Positions 22,036 to 30,852 are shown, counted from the first letter of the stretch. The stretch: 34,263 bases of DNA from Planctomycetia bacterium (GCA_026401055.1 JAPLNP010000123.1:1-34263); one strand, 5' to 3'. Translations and numbers: made by a program. The notes: generated by a model not told the origin, from the letters alone.

Positions 22036-24696
22036 ATGAGACACCGCGTGCGGCGATGGTCGCCCTTGATGGTTCTTTTGCTCGCCCCCATCGCCCCCGC
22101 CGGCGAGACGCTTCCCGGAACCGACCCGCTGGAACCCTCGTGCCCCGGCGCCGAGGTCGCTCCGGAACATGTGCGTCAGGTGATCGGCTATTTCGGCCGG
22201 CGAGTTGCCGAGTCGCGGTCGCGGCGCGATGCCGCGTGGCAGCCCGATTTTTCGTCGCCGGAAGCCTACGGTCGATTCGTCGCGCCGCATCGAGCGGCCT
22301 GTCGCAAGATGCTCGGGCTCGGAGACGAAAATCCGCGGATTGAGGAAGCCGGAATCGCGATTATCGCGGCGACGGACACCTGTCGCGTCGAACGCCTGAC
22401 GATCCCGATCACCGAGGGCTTGGCTGCCCGAGGCGTGCTATTCCTGCCGACCACTCCCGGCCGGCATCCGCTGGTCGTCGTCTGCCCGGACGCCACGATG
22501 TGGCCCGAGCGGTGCGCCAACCTCGAGCCGGGCGCCGCCGCGCCCGGGTGGTTGGGCGAACTGCTCAACCGCGACGCCGCGGTGTATCTCCCGCAGTCGA
22601 TCGAACGGCTCGCGGACCATCCCTACTCGAAGACCACCAACGGCAAGGATCGGCGTCTGATTCTGCACCGCCTGGGATACGTCGTGGGCCGCACGATGAC
22701 GGGGCTCGACGCGCAAGACACGCTGGCCGCGCTGGACCATCTGGCCGCCCGCCCGGACATCGACGCCGGACGCATGGCCTTGGTCGGCGTCGGACAAGGC
22801 GGCGTCACGGCGTTGTTCGCCGCCGCGTTGGACCCGCGCGTTCGCGGGGCCGCCGTGGCCGACGCCTTCCAGACGCACGAACGACTGTGCGACGAACCGC
22901 CCGATCGACGTCTGCCAGGTCAGATGCTCCAGTTCGGCGACGCCGAGCTGGCGGCGATGGTGGCCCCTCGTGCCCTGGTTCTGGTCCACTCTCGGGAATC
23001 GAGTGGTCGCGAGGGAGATTTCCTGGACGAGGCCCGCCGCGCCGCTCGGTTCTACGAGGGGCTCGGCGCACGCGACCGCTTGAAGCTCGTTTCCGTGGTG
23101 ACGCCGCCGGAGATGCTCGACGCGGCAATCGGGCAAATCGCCGCCGAACTCGCGCTGGGCGAGCCCTCCGGCAGGATCATGCCGCCCGCGGCGTCCGTCT
23201 CCGAAGCGGATGCCCGCACGCAGCGCGACCGGCACTTCGAGGAACGCTTGCGCCACCTGCGGACGTTGATCGACGCGAGCGAGAAGCAGCGCCAAAACCG
23301 CTGGCGCTTGACCACGCGCCCGGCGTCCGAATTCGAAAGCGTCAAAGCGGAGATGTTGGCCGACTACCGGCGGCTCGTCGGCATAGTCGACACCGAGGGC
23401 ACGCCCATGCGGCCCCGGACCGACCTGGTCCTCTCCACCGAGAAATACCGGGCGTACCGCGTCATGCTCGACGTGACCGACGGGGTCGAAGTCTACGGCC
23501 ACTTGCTCGTCCCGCGAGACATTCAGGGGCGTCGGGCGGCCGTCATCGCGCAGCACGGGCTCAATGGCACGCCCGAGATGGTCACCGGGCTGGGAATGAC
23601 CGAGGACAGCCCCTACCACGAGTTTGGACGCCGTCTGGCCGAGCACGGCTACGTGGTCTTCGCGCCGTTTCTGGCCCATTACGACCCGAGGAAACAAATC
23701 AACGACCAGACGTGGCTGGCCGACGCGGTGGGCATGATGCGCGTGGCCGTGCCCGTGGCCAAGACCGAACGAGTCGTGGATTTCCTCCAGTCGCTGCCCT
23801 TCGTCGATCCGGAGCGGATTGGGTACTACGGCCTGTCCTACGGCGGGTACTCCGCGCTTTGGATCGGGCCGCTGGTCGATCGGCTGGCCGTGGTGATTCC
23901 CTCGGGCCACTTCAACGACTGGCGGAGCAAGACCACGGCCGACGATACGCCGATCAGCTATCTTCAGCATCCCGACGAGGATTTCTACAATTGGAACGTT
24001 CTCGACCGCTTCACCCACGTGGAATTGATCACGATGATGATGCCCCGGCCCGTTTGCATCGAGTTCGGCCAGCGCGACGGAATCACCACGCCCGCCTGGA
24101 CGGCGTACGCCTGGAATCAACTTCTCGCGGCGGGAAACCAACTTGGCTTCGCCGACCGGATCGAATTGGCCCGCTACGACGGCATCCACGAGATCCACGG
24201 TATCGAGACGTTCGATTTCCTCGATCGCTTCCTGCGACCCGAACGAACCGTGGGCCGGGACGGACGGCCGTTCGTGACGCGGAATCTCGATGGACGCGAA
24301 GCGTCGCGAATCTCGGGCCGATTCTGGATTCCACGCGGCGCCGCGGAACTACGCGGAATGGCCGTCAAGGTCGATCGCGTCGAAAAACCGGGGGCCATCG
24401 AGATCCGCTTCGGAACGGCGCCCGGCAAGGAGGACCTTGGGAAGGGGCGTCTGGAGGCCGACACGCCGCTTCCCGAAGGCGACCGTTTCGTGCCCGTGGG
24501 AACTGCGCCCCGGCCGGTCGCCGCCGGTGATCTCGTTTACTTCGACATCGGCATGAGCGAGAACGAGAATGCGTCGGCAGCGGGTCACTGGGTATTTCGC
24601 GGGCCCAAGCCCCTCGGTGGAACGCACTGGGGCGATCGGTTCGGCCTGGCGTACCGCGTTCTGACCGACCGCGCGGAAGATGCGATTGAGAACTGA
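22036..24696 (+). CDS. Secreted esterase with two alpha/beta-hydrolase domains, the first probably inactive
   Basis: An 886-aa exported protein of the dienelactone hydrolase/acetyl-xylan-esterase type. ATG at 22036 gives MRHRVRRWSPLMVLLLAPIA, a signal peptide; earlier in-frame codons are unlikely. The first hydrolase domain (about 60-375) has GVGQGG (251-256) where the nucleophile elbow GxSxG should be, so Ser is replaced by Gln. The second domain (about 430-740) is intact: GLSYGG with Ser601, Asp681 in GQRDGITTP and His718 or His721 in GIHEIHG. A C-terminal beta-rich part (about 745-886) could aid binding. It probably removes acyl groups from polysaccharides together with the neighbouring hydrolases (inference). 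Both other frames are open for long stretches because of high GC. Confidence 0.88.
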   Translation: MRHRVRRWSPLMVLLLAPIAPAGETLPGTDPLEPSCPGAEVAPEHVRQVIGYFGRRVAESRSRRDAAWQPDFSSPEAYGRFVAPHRAACRKMLGLGDENPRIEEAGIAIIAATDTCRVERLTIPITEGLAARGVLFLPTTPGRHPLVVVCPDATMWPERCANLEPGAAAPGWLGELLNRDAAVYLPQSIERLADHPYSKTTNGKDRRLILHRLGYVVGRTMTGLDAQDTLAALDHLAARPDIDAGRMALVGVGQGGVTALFAAALDPRVRGAAVADAFQTHERLCDEPPDRRLPGQMLQFGDAELAAMVAPRALVLVHSRESSGREGDFLDEARRAARFYEGLGARDRLKLVSVVTPPEMLDAAIGQIAAELALGEPSGRIMPPAASVSEADARTQRDRHFEERLRHLRTLIDASEKQRQNRWRLTTRPASEFESVKAEMLADYRRLVGIVDTEGTPMRPRTDLVLSTEKYRAYRVMLDVTDGVEVYGHLLVPRDIQGRRAAVIAQHGLNGTPEMVTGLGMTEDSPYHEFGRRLAEHGYVVFAPFLAHYDPRKQINDQTWLADAVGMMRVAVPVAKTERVVDFLQSLPFVDPERIGYYGLSYGGYSALWIGPLVDRLAVVIPSGHFNDWRSKTTADDTPISYLQHPDEDFYNWNVLDRFTHVELITMMMPRPVCIEFGQRDGITTPAWTAYAWNQLLAAGNQLGFADRIELARYDGIHEIHGIETFDFLDRFLRPERTVGRDGRPFVTRNLDGREASRISGRFWIPRGAAELRGMAVKVDRVEKPGAIEIRFGTAPGKEDLGKGRLEADTPLPEGDRFVPVGTAPRPVAAGDLVYFDIGMSENENASAAGHWVFRGPKPLGGTHWGDRFGLAYRVLTDRAEDAIEN

Positions 24697-24932
24697 CCGT
24701 CGTGTTCAAGAGCCTTTGGAAGCTGTCGGTCGCAGCGAGGCCGAACGCCTGCCGGTTGCTGCCCACATCAAACAGGGCCGTCTCTGCGCAACGCTCTTGC
24801 CTACCGCGACCATGGCCCGGTACGATGGCGTCGTGGCCGCGCCGCGTGCCGGGGACGCAAACTCGCCCAGGCGTGCGACCGGGTCACTACGGCGAGTTGT
24901 GCCATCCCCCAGCATAACGGAAGGATCGAACC

Positions 24933-26588
24933 GTGAGATGCAGTAGTGTGCTGGCAGCGCTCGTTCTTTTTCTGGCGGCCGTTGGGCAGACGACCACCGA
25001 AGAGCAGCCGGCGGCGGGCTCCGTTGCGGCACCAGGTTCGGCCGAGTTGAGCGAGGCCCCGCGGGCCGTGGCGTGCTACGACGCGGCCGAGTTCGTGGTC
25101 AAGGTGGCCAACGCGCCCTTCCAGAACCCCTTCACCGAGGCCGAGCTCTCGGGCGTGTTTCGTGCGGGGGATGGCCCGCCGGTCGCTGTTCCGGGCTTTG
25201 CCGATGCGGATGACGGCAGCGTCTTCCGCCTGCGGTTTTGCCCGCAACAGGCCGGCGCTGTGTATCGGTACGAAATCAAGTTCAGCGGCGGCGGACTGCA
25301 GCGGCAATTTGCCGGCGATCTGACGTGTACGCCGTCGGACTGCCCGGGGCCGGTGATCGTCGACCCGCATCACCCCAAGCACTTCCTGTACGCGGGCGCG
25401 AAACGGCCCTTCTATCACCTGGGCTTTACGGCCTATCACTTGCTCGATCCGTCGCGCGAGCTAGCCGACATTGACGCCACCATCGACTACTGCGCTTGGC
25501 ACGGCTTCAACAAAATCCGCTTCCTGCTCAGCGGCTATCCCCGCGACACGGATCGACGCACCAGCGGCGATGTGGAGTATGGCGTGGCCGATCCGTGGAA
25601 GGCGCCCAACTATGGGGCCAAGCCGGGCCGGGTCAACCCGCTGCCCGCCTGGCCGGGCAAGCCCCACGCCTACGATTTCACGAGGATGAACCTCGCCCAT
25701 TGGCGGCGGGCCGAGTATGCGGTGCGGCGGATGCGCGAGCGGGGCATCGTGGCCACCTGCATCTTCACCATCGAGAAGCAGGACCTGCCCAAGGAGTACG
25801 GGAGTCTCAGCCCGCACGAGTATCTCCTCTACCGCTACGCAATCGCCCGGCTGGCGGCGTTGGACAACGTGTGGTGGGACCTGGGCAACGAGCACGACGA
25901 GTTTCGCGACCGGGCGTGGGGCGATGCGATGGGTGCGTGCGTCAAGCAGACCGACCCCTACGATCGCCTGACCTCGGCCCACGGCTACGCCGATTTCTGG
26001 TACGGAAAATCGCCCTGGGCCGATTTCATCATCACGCAGCAATACGGCGACGAAAACAAGGTACACGAGTGGGCCCTCGGCTTTCGCGACGTGCCCAAGC
26101 CCTACGTCAACGAGGAATATGGCTACGAGGGGGCCCGCGACGTGCCCGGCCACGCCCAGAACGCCGACTGGGTGCGACGCTGCCACTGGTCGATCGCCAT
26201 GGCCGGGGGTTATGCGACCTACGGCGATTGGAGCGACGGGGTGAGCTACTTCTACATGGGCGATCCAGGGCCGGGCAAGGCAGCCGCCCAACTGCGACAC
26301 CTGCGGAGCTTCTTCGAGTCGCTCCCGTTTGTCGAAATAGTCCCGCACGACGAGTTGACCACCGCCGGCTTCTGCCTTGCCAAGCCGCCGCAACACTACG
26401 TCTTCTATCTGCCACACGGCGGCCAGGCCGAGATCCGCCTGGAGGCCGAGCCCGGCGGCAAGCCGAGCGCCCGCTGGTTCGATCCCCGCACGGGCCAGTG
26501 GCAGGGCGGCCCGGCGCTGAGCGGCGGGAGCAATCCGGTGGTTGCGCCCGACGGCCGCGATTGGGTGCTCGAAGTGCAGAGTCAGTAG
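24933..26588 (+). CDS. Secreted DUF5060/DUF4038 glycoside hydrolase-like protein
   Basis: A 551-aa protein. GTG at 24933 is chosen because GGAAGG lies 8 bases upstream and the signal peptide MRCSSVLAALVLFLAAVGQT starts at once. A DUF5060 beta-sandwich (about 40-135) is followed by a DUF4038 TIM barrel (about 140-470) with FLYAGAKRPFYHLGFTAYHL, WWDLGNEHDEF (Glu320) and YVNEEYGYEG (Glu394/395). Asn-Glu before the first motif and the second Glu fit a retaining clan A-like enzyme. The C-terminal part (FYLPHGGQAEIRLEA, ARWFDPRTGQW) matches the collagen-binding-like domain often at the end of this family. It has no sorting tail, unlike its relative at 17662. The 236 bases upstream hold nothing else clear. 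Confidence 0.9.
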   Translation: MRCSSVLAALVLFLAAVGQTTTEEQPAAGSVAAPGSAELSEAPRAVACYDAAEFVVKVANAPFQNPFTEAELSGVFRAGDGPPVAVPGFADADDGSVFRLRFCPQQAGAVYRYEIKFSGGGLQRQFAGDLTCTPSDCPGPVIVDPHHPKHFLYAGAKRPFYHLGFTAYHLLDPSRELADIDATIDYCAWHGFNKIRFLLSGYPRDTDRRTSGDVEYGVADPWKAPNYGAKPGRVNPLPAWPGKPHAYDFTRMNLAHWRRAEYAVRRMRERGIVATCIFTIEKQDLPKEYGSLSPHEYLLYRYAIARLAALDNVWWDLGNEHDEFRDRAWGDAMGACVKQTDPYDRLTSAHGYADFWYGKSPWADFIITQQYGDENKVHEWALGFRDVPKPYVNEEYGYEGARDVPGHAQNADWVRRCHWSIAMAGGYATYGDWSDGVSYFYMGDPGPGKAAAQLRHLRSFFESLPFVEIVPHDELTTAGFCLAKPPQHYVFYLPHGGQAEIRLEAEPGGKPSARWFDPRTGQWQGGPALSGGSNPVVAPDGRDWVLEVQSQ

Positions 26589-26596
26589 GGCACTCG

Positions 26597-26622
26597 GTGG
26601 CGAGGTCGGGAGACCTCGCCAC
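26597..26622. terminator. Hairpin between convergent genes
   Basis: A perfect 11-bp stem, GTGGCGAGGTC with GACCTCGCCAC, around a GGGA loop, lying 8 bases after the stop of the plus-strand hydrolase and at the end of the minus-strand remnant. No T-run follows on either side, so termination is inferred from position. Similar hairpins are common in intergenic repeats of planctomycetes. Confidence 0.45.
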
Positions 26623-27126
26623 AAAGGGGGCCATGCTCGCCTCCTCCATCGGGGAATTCCATATGTGCCCCTGCTCGTTGATCGACTCGTAGACCTCGTT
26701 GGCTACCGCGCGGCAAAGGGTCTCGAGCCAGTTGATCGTTCCGTTGCCATCCAGGTCAAAGAGAAGGCCGTTGTGCGTTCGCTCGTCGGTGACACGCAAG
26801 AGGTCCATCACGGTCACCGTGGTGCGGCCCCGCCACCACCAGCACTGGCCTGCGGATCGCTTTGGAGGTTCAGGCGGCGACCGACGGGGCATTCGACGTG
26901 GCTTATGCATCGGCAGCCCAGCCGGACCGCAGCCCGCGGCGAAACGGACGTTGGGAATGCCGATCGCGGCGGCGATCAGCGCGCGCCCCTGGAAGCCCGC
27001 CCCGATCAAGCCCACGTTGAGCGCCTCGGGAACTGCAGGGGGCTGTCCTACAGCGCGACGCGGGGACAAGAGCAGGACACCAGCCCCCGCGGCCACGCCG
27101 GCTTCAATAAATTCCCGACGTTTCAT
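26604..27126 (-). pseudogene. Truncated Gfo/Idh/MocA oxidoreductase joined to a fragment with a calcium loop
   Basis: ATG at 27126 opens MKRREFIEAGVAAGAGVLLL, a twin-arginine-like signal, then ALNVGLIGAGFQGRALIAAA and IPNVRFAAGC, the start of a Rossmann-fold oxidoreductase. After about 65 residues the similarity ends. About 45 residues later the same open frame reads MDLLRVTDERTHNGLL and FDLDGNGTINWLETLCRAV, in which DLDGNGTINWLE is a perfect 12-residue EF-hand loop, then EVYESINEQGHIWN. The frame continues antisense into the 3' end of the hydrolase gene, which is not meaningful. It is best read as two unrelated fragments brought together by deletion. Confidence 0.65.
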
Positions 27127-27144
27127 GGTGACTGGCGCTCAGGC

Positions 27145-27459
27145 TTAACCTCTCCACGGCCGGGCCCGCTTGGGAAGGCCGGCCAGAATTTCGCTGGCGA
27201 TCCGCACGTCTTCGGCAATCTCGAAGTCGAACATCCCGGCTAGAGAGAAATCCGCGCCGTTTTCAAACACGTAGCGGAAGGCGTCTTGAGGCGGGATCGC
27301 CCCGGCGGCCATCACCTTAAAGGCGATCCACGGCTTCTCCACGCCCTTCATGAACTCGGCGGTCTCTTCGGGATCGGCGCACCACATGGAGTCGTGGTTC
27401 AATTTCGCGCTGGGATACTTGTGATGGTGGAACGTTTTCCAGATGATCGTTACGGAAGG
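27145..27459 (-). pseudogene. C-terminal fragment of an unknown conserved protein
   Basis: An in-frame stretch starts near 27459 with VTIIWKTFHHHKYPSAKLNH and DSMWCADPEETAEFMKGVEK, then WIAFKVMAAGAIPPQDAFRY and NGADFSLAGMFDFEIAEDVR, and stops at 27145. It reads like the well-ordered C-terminus of a planctomycete secreted protein of TIM-barrel type, but no start codon or N-terminal part precedes it: upstream is repetitive intergenic sequence. The first usable start is a TTG at 27402. Its stop is 18 bases before the truncated oxidoreductase, so the two may be relics of one operon. Confidence 0.55.
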
Positions 27460-27483
27460 AGGCGGAAATCGACTGGTCCGTTG

Positions 27484-27642
27484 GCACGCCCGGAGGAGCG
27501 AAGGGCGTGCGTGAATTGCCCCAGATGCCGGCCACTCGCTTCGCTAGGAATGGGGGCGTGCCACTGGATCCCCTGAAAAGTGGCGACGAAAACACTGGCA
27601 AAGCTGGCACATGTCGAAAGCGCCACGCTACGGGAAGGAGGT
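27484..27642. repeat. Intergenic repeat region with hairpins
   Basis: It contains GCACGCCC (27484-27491) paired with GGGCGTGC (27503-27510) around an 11-base loop, then GTGCCACTGG near 27558, with partner sequences CACTGGCA and GCTGGCAC about 35-50 bases later. The layout resembles dispersed non-coding repeats of Pirellula-type genomes (recollection, not tested). No gene is supported between 27460 and 27700. Confidence 0.4.
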
Positions 27643-27700
27643 TGCGATGCGCGACCACTCTTATGTAGGAAGCCACACTCCCTACGGAAGGACTCCACCC

Positions 27701-29020
27701 CTACGCCTTGCGAATCTTCTCCCGCCCTTCGGCGACGTCGCGGGTGGCGTTGCGGGTGTCGACGACCAGCGGGGCGTGACGAACGATCTCGGCATAGTCG
27801 CAGGACGAATGGTCCGTGGCGATCAACACGCAGTCCAGGCCGGCGAGGAACTCGGGCGTTAGCTCGGTGCTCGCCATCTCCGGAAGGCGGTGGTGACGCA
27901 TCTTCGGCAGCCGGGGGATGTGCGGGTCGTGATAGCTCAATTCCGCGCCCGCGGCGAGCAGAAGTTCCATCAGCACGAACGACGGGCTTTCGCGCGGATC
28001 GTCGACGTCCCGCTTGTAGGCGACGCCGAGGATGCAGATCTTGCTGCCTCGGAGCGGCTTGCCCATCTCGTTCAAGGCGTCCATCACCCGGCGGACCACG
28101 TACTGCGGCATGGACGTGTTGATCTCGCCGGCCAGTTCGATGAATCGCGTCGGCATCCCGTGCTTTCGGGCGACCCAACTGAGGTAGAACGGGTCGATTG
28201 GAATGCAGTGGCCGCCCAAGCCCGGGCCGGGGTAAAACGCCTGGAACCCAAACGGCTTCGTCTTCGCCGCGTCGATCACTTCCCAAACGTCGATCCCCAG
28301 CCGGTCCATCAGCATCTTGAGCTCGTTGACCATCGCGATGTTGACCGAGCGGTAGGTGTTTTCGAGGATCTTGCACGCCTCGGCCACCTCGCAGCTCGAC
28401 ACCGGCACGACGCGGACCACCGCCTGGCGATAGACCAACTCGGCGAGCCGGGCGCTCTCGGGATCGATCCCGCCGACCACCTTGGGAATCCCCTCGGCCG
28501 AAAAGTCCGGATTGCCCGGGTCCTCGCGCTCGGGGCTGTAGGCCAGATAGTAATCCTTGCCGACCACGAGCCCGCCGGCGGCGAGGATGGGCAGCATCAC
28601 GTCGCGCGTGGTGCCGGGATAGGTGGTGCTTTCCAGGACGACGAGTTGGCCGGGCCGAAGCGTCTCGGCGATGAATCGCGTGGTCGCCTCGACGTAGCAC
28701 AGATCGGGGTCGCGGCTCTCGCTCAAGGGCGTGGGCACGCAGATCAGCAGGACGTCGGCCTCGGCGAGCCGCTTCATGTCGGCGGTCGGCTCGAACTGAT
28801 TCTGCCGGATGCACCGGCTGATCCATTCGGACGAGATATGCTCGATGTAGCTCTCGCCGGCCAGGAGCCGATCGACCTTGGTCTCGTCCACGTCGAAACC
28901 GAGGGTCCGGAAGCCGGCCCCGACAAACGCTCGAACCAGCGGAAGGCCCACGTATCCGAGGCCGACAATGCCGATTCTAGCCGATTTGTCGGCGATTGCC
29001 TGTTCAAGCGTCTTGGCCAT
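27701..29020 (-). CDS. wbpA: Nucleotide-sugar 6-dehydrogenase (UDP-N-acetylglucosamine dehydrogenase type)
   Basis: It oxidises C6 of a UDP-sugar, probably UDP-GlcNAc, to the uronic acid with two NAD+, for surface polysaccharide synthesis. 439 aa, the usual length for WbpA. The N-terminal NAD-binding loop is GIVGLGYVGLP (17-27). SYIEHI (57-62) is typical of the WbpA/WbpO branch rather than plain UDP-glucose dehydrogenase. CVPTPL, ESTTYPGTT and the catalytic Cys272 in GPGLGGHCIPIDP are all present, as is the C-terminal GVAYKRDVDDPRESPS. ATG at 29020 has a weak ribosome-binding site. No polysaccharide cluster is seen next to it. The other strand is also open but lacks family motifs. Confidence 0.93.
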   Translation of the reverse strand: MAKTLEQAIADKSARIGIVGLGYVGLPLVRAFVGAGFRTLGFDVDETKVDRLLAGESYIEHISSEWISRCIRQNQFEPTADMKRLAEADVLLICVPTPLSESRDPDLCYVEATTRFIAETLRPGQLVVLESTTYPGTTRDVMLPILAAGGLVVGKDYYLAYSPEREDPGNPDFSAEGIPKVVGGIDPESARLAELVYRQAVVRVVPVSSCEVAEACKILENTYRSVNIAMVNELKMLMDRLGIDVWEVIDAAKTKPFGFQAFYPGPGLGGHCIPIDPFYLSWVARKHGMPTRFIELAGEINTSMPQYVVRRVMDALNEMGKPLRGSKICILGVAYKRDVDDPRESPSFVLMELLLAAGAELSYHDPHIPRLPKMRHHRLPEMASTELTPEFLAGLDCVLIATDHSSCDYAEIVRHAPLVVDTRNATRDVAEGREKIRKA

Positions 29021-29129
29021 GGGTTCCCGGTCCTGTGATGCGAGAATGGTACCGACGGTCGATTAAGACAGTCTACCACGCGACAGCAGAAGAGGGGCCG
29101 GTGATTCATGCAGGGCGGGCCGAGTGGAG

Positions 29130-29168
29130 CGAGCCCCACCAGGCTTCGAGCGATTCTGGTGGGGCTCG
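29130..29168. repeat. Strong intergenic hairpin
   Basis: A perfect 13-bp stem, CGAGCCCCACCAG (29130-29142) with CTGGTGGGGCTCG (29156-29168). It lies between the divergently transcribed dehydrogenase and zinc-ribbon genes, 110 bases upstream of the former. No T-run. Apart from this and the -10 box at 29318, bases 29021-29383 show nothing. Confidence 0.5.
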
Positions 29169-29317
29169 GCCGCCGGTCGAACGTGGTACTCGCCGAAGCC
29201 GCCGGACGGCGATGGAGGGCGTTGGGAGCCCGATTGACCTCCAGGCGGTCTCGACCCACCCCGCACGGGCCCACTGTCACACGAGCCCACCGTCAATCTC
29301 CGGGTCCTCGGCGAATA

Positions 29318-29326
29318 TGCTATACT
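29318..29326 (+). promoter_or_regulatory. Extended -10 promoter for the zinc-ribbon gene
   Basis: TGCTATACT is a TGn-extended -10 with five of six hexamer matches. No clear -35 is seen, which is acceptable for extended -10 promoters. The start codon lies about 58 bases downstream. Confidence 0.45.
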
Positions 29327-29383
29327 CTCAATAGCGTCGAGACAGGTCTCTCTTCTGAGTCTCTTTTCTGGGAGTTGACAGTC

Positions 29384-29575
29384 GTGTTTGGACGTGCTAT
29401 CCGATGCAATTGCCCACACTGTGGGGAGTTGGTGATTCAGGTCGCCAACCTCTCGGGGCCGAACTTCTGCCCTAGTTGCCGGAAGCTGTTTGCTAGACCG
29501 CGTGTAGAGCCGATGCCTCGATGGATTTGGGGCGTGCTCGTGATACTTGTGGTGAACCTGCAGATGAGGATGTAG
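29384..29575 (+). CDS. Small zinc-ribbon membrane protein (63 aa)
   Basis: GTG at 29384 preceded by GGGAG with 9-base spacing. The product has a zinc ribbon, CNCPHCGE (Cys10, Cys13) and FCPSCRKLF (Cys29, Cys32), followed by a short basic linker (ARPRVEPMPR) and a C-terminal membrane helix WIWGVLVILVVNLQ. The basic linker before the helix predicts the ribbon on the cytoplasmic side (inference). The gene is too small for confident family assignment; similar zinc-ribbon/single-helix proteins are frequent in planctomycetes. A promoter, ribosome-binding site and downstream hairpin all fit, so it is likely real. Confidence 0.7.
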   Translation: MFGRAIRCNCPHCGELVIQVANLSGPNFCPSCRKLFARPRVEPMPRWIWGVLVILVVNLQMRM

Positions 29576-29659
29576 GGCAGAATGAGTCTTTTCCGTCGCG
29601 CTCGGGCCGCTGTTGCCTGAGACACCAAGGTAGATTACCATTGGTTTCGGCGACGGGCA

Positions 29660-29704
29660 GGGCGATTCGCGAGGCACGGCAACACTGTGCCCCGCGAACC
29701 GCCC
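29660..29704 (+). terminator. Long hairpin downstream of the zinc-ribbon gene
   Basis: GGGCGATTCGCGAGGCAC (29660-29677) pairs with GTGCCCCGCGAACCGCCC (29687-29704): 16 of 18 positions, 9-base loop. It could end the small transcript. Further on, 29789-29890 contains a loose inverted repeat of AATCGCGAAAACGCGA-like sequence with TTTCGTGTTTTC and TTTCGTGATTCG. No gene is seen in 29576-29944. Confidence 0.4.
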
Positions 29705-29944
29705 ATTTCTAGTCGCACCCGCGACGTCCCCCGGGGAAGGGCTGGAATCCCGCCTGCCGGCCTTGCCGTGGCCGGGGATGGTCGCTCTGTTGCTTTTGAA
29801 TCGCGAAAACGCGAGAATACGGAATCGCGAAAGACCGAGGATCGCTAACGCCTCTTTTTCGTGTTTTCATCCTTTCGTGATTCGTTTCGACTTGCGCGGA
29901 TTGCTCTCGCTCACTCACCACTGTTACGCAAGGAAAGGGATACC

Positions 29945-30835
29945 ATGAACCTCGACCGACGCGGATTTCTCGTGGGCAGCTTGGCCGCCACCGTCGCCGT
30001 CACGGCGCGAGGAACCTCCGCCGCCACGCTTCCCGACCCCAAACAGCCGGGCGTGCTGCGCCTATCGAGCCAACTGAGCCGCATCCCCGGCGAGTCGCTC
30101 GAAGAGAAGATGGAGAAAATGAAGAAATGGGGCTTCGAGGCCGCCGAATTACCCGGCGGCATCGTCGGCGAAGAGAAGAAATACGAAGACGCCTGCCGCA
30201 ACACCGGCGTCAAGCCGAGCGCCGTCTGCTGGGGCTCCGACAAGGGGAGCCTCGTCTCGACCTCGCCCGAGGAACGAAAGAAGGGCCAGGACAGCCTCAA
30301 GGCCGTGCTCAAGTCGGCCGGCCAACTCACGTCGACCGGCGTGATCTTTGCCCCGGTGTTTCACGGCGAGAGTGAGCTAGCCGGCCGCGAGATCCGAAAA
30401 ATCCTGGTGGACACCTTGCCGGAACTCGGGGCCTACGCCGCCGAGTGCGGCACGCGGATCATCCTCGAGCCGCTCAACCGCAAGGAGACGTTCTTCCTGC
30501 GTCAGTTGGCCGACGCGGCCTCGATCTGCCGCGACTGCAACAGTCCCGGCGTGGCGATCATGGGCGACTTCTACCACATGTTCTTCGAGGAAACCAGCGA
30601 TCTGGGCGCGTTCATCTCGGGCGGCGATTACGTCCACCACGTTCACCTGGCCTCGCGGATTCGAGTGCTGCCCGGCCAGGACAATCGCCAGTTCATCGAC
30701 GGCTTCCGTGGGCTGAAGTTGATCGGGTACCAGGACTTTTGCAGCCTCGAATGCGGTTGTCGCGGCGACGCCGAAGTCGAGGTTCCCAAGTCGGCCCAGT
30801 TCCTTCGCGACCAATGGGCCCAGGCAACCGTGTAG
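29945..30835 (+). CDS. Tat-exported sugar phosphate isomerase/epimerase-like TIM-barrel protein
   Basis: A 296-aa protein of the xylose-isomerase-like (AP endonuclease 2) superfamily. ATG at 29945 follows AAGGAAAGGG, and a twin-arginine signal MNLDRRGFLVGSLAATVAVT starts there. Barrel landmarks are GFEAAELPGG, TGVIFAPVFHG, CGTRIILEPLNRKE with the metal-ligand-type Glu, VAIMGDFYHMFFEE, YVHHVHLASRIRVLPGQD and FCSLECGC. The Glu, Asp, His and Glu residues needed for a divalent metal site all seem present. Substrate unknown. The stop is 17 bases before pyruvate kinase, so they may be cotranscribed, although a functional link is unclear. Confidence 0.9.
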   Translation: MNLDRRGFLVGSLAATVAVTARGTSAATLPDPKQPGVLRLSSQLSRIPGESLEEKMEKMKKWGFEAAELPGGIVGEEKKYEDACRNTGVKPSAVCWGSDKGSLVSTSPEERKKGQDSLKAVLKSAGQLTSTGVIFAPVFHGESELAGREIRKILVDTLPELGAYAAECGTRIILEPLNRKETFFLRQLADAASICRDCNSPGVAIMGDFYHMFFEETSDLGAFISGGDYVHHVHLASRIRVLPGQDNRQFIDGFRGLKLIGYQDFCSLECGCRGDAEVEVPKSAQFLRDQWAQATV

Positions 30836-30852
30836 GAGCAAAGGATCGCCCC

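Noticed and set aside
22438-24530. Long open frames on both strands inside the esterase gene
   Set aside because: Only one frame carries a signal peptide and hydrolase motifs; the others are compositional shadows.
27890-29038. A plus-strand frame across the UDP-sugar dehydrogenase
   Set aside because: It is antisense to all family motifs, and its residues are typical of reverse-strand translation.
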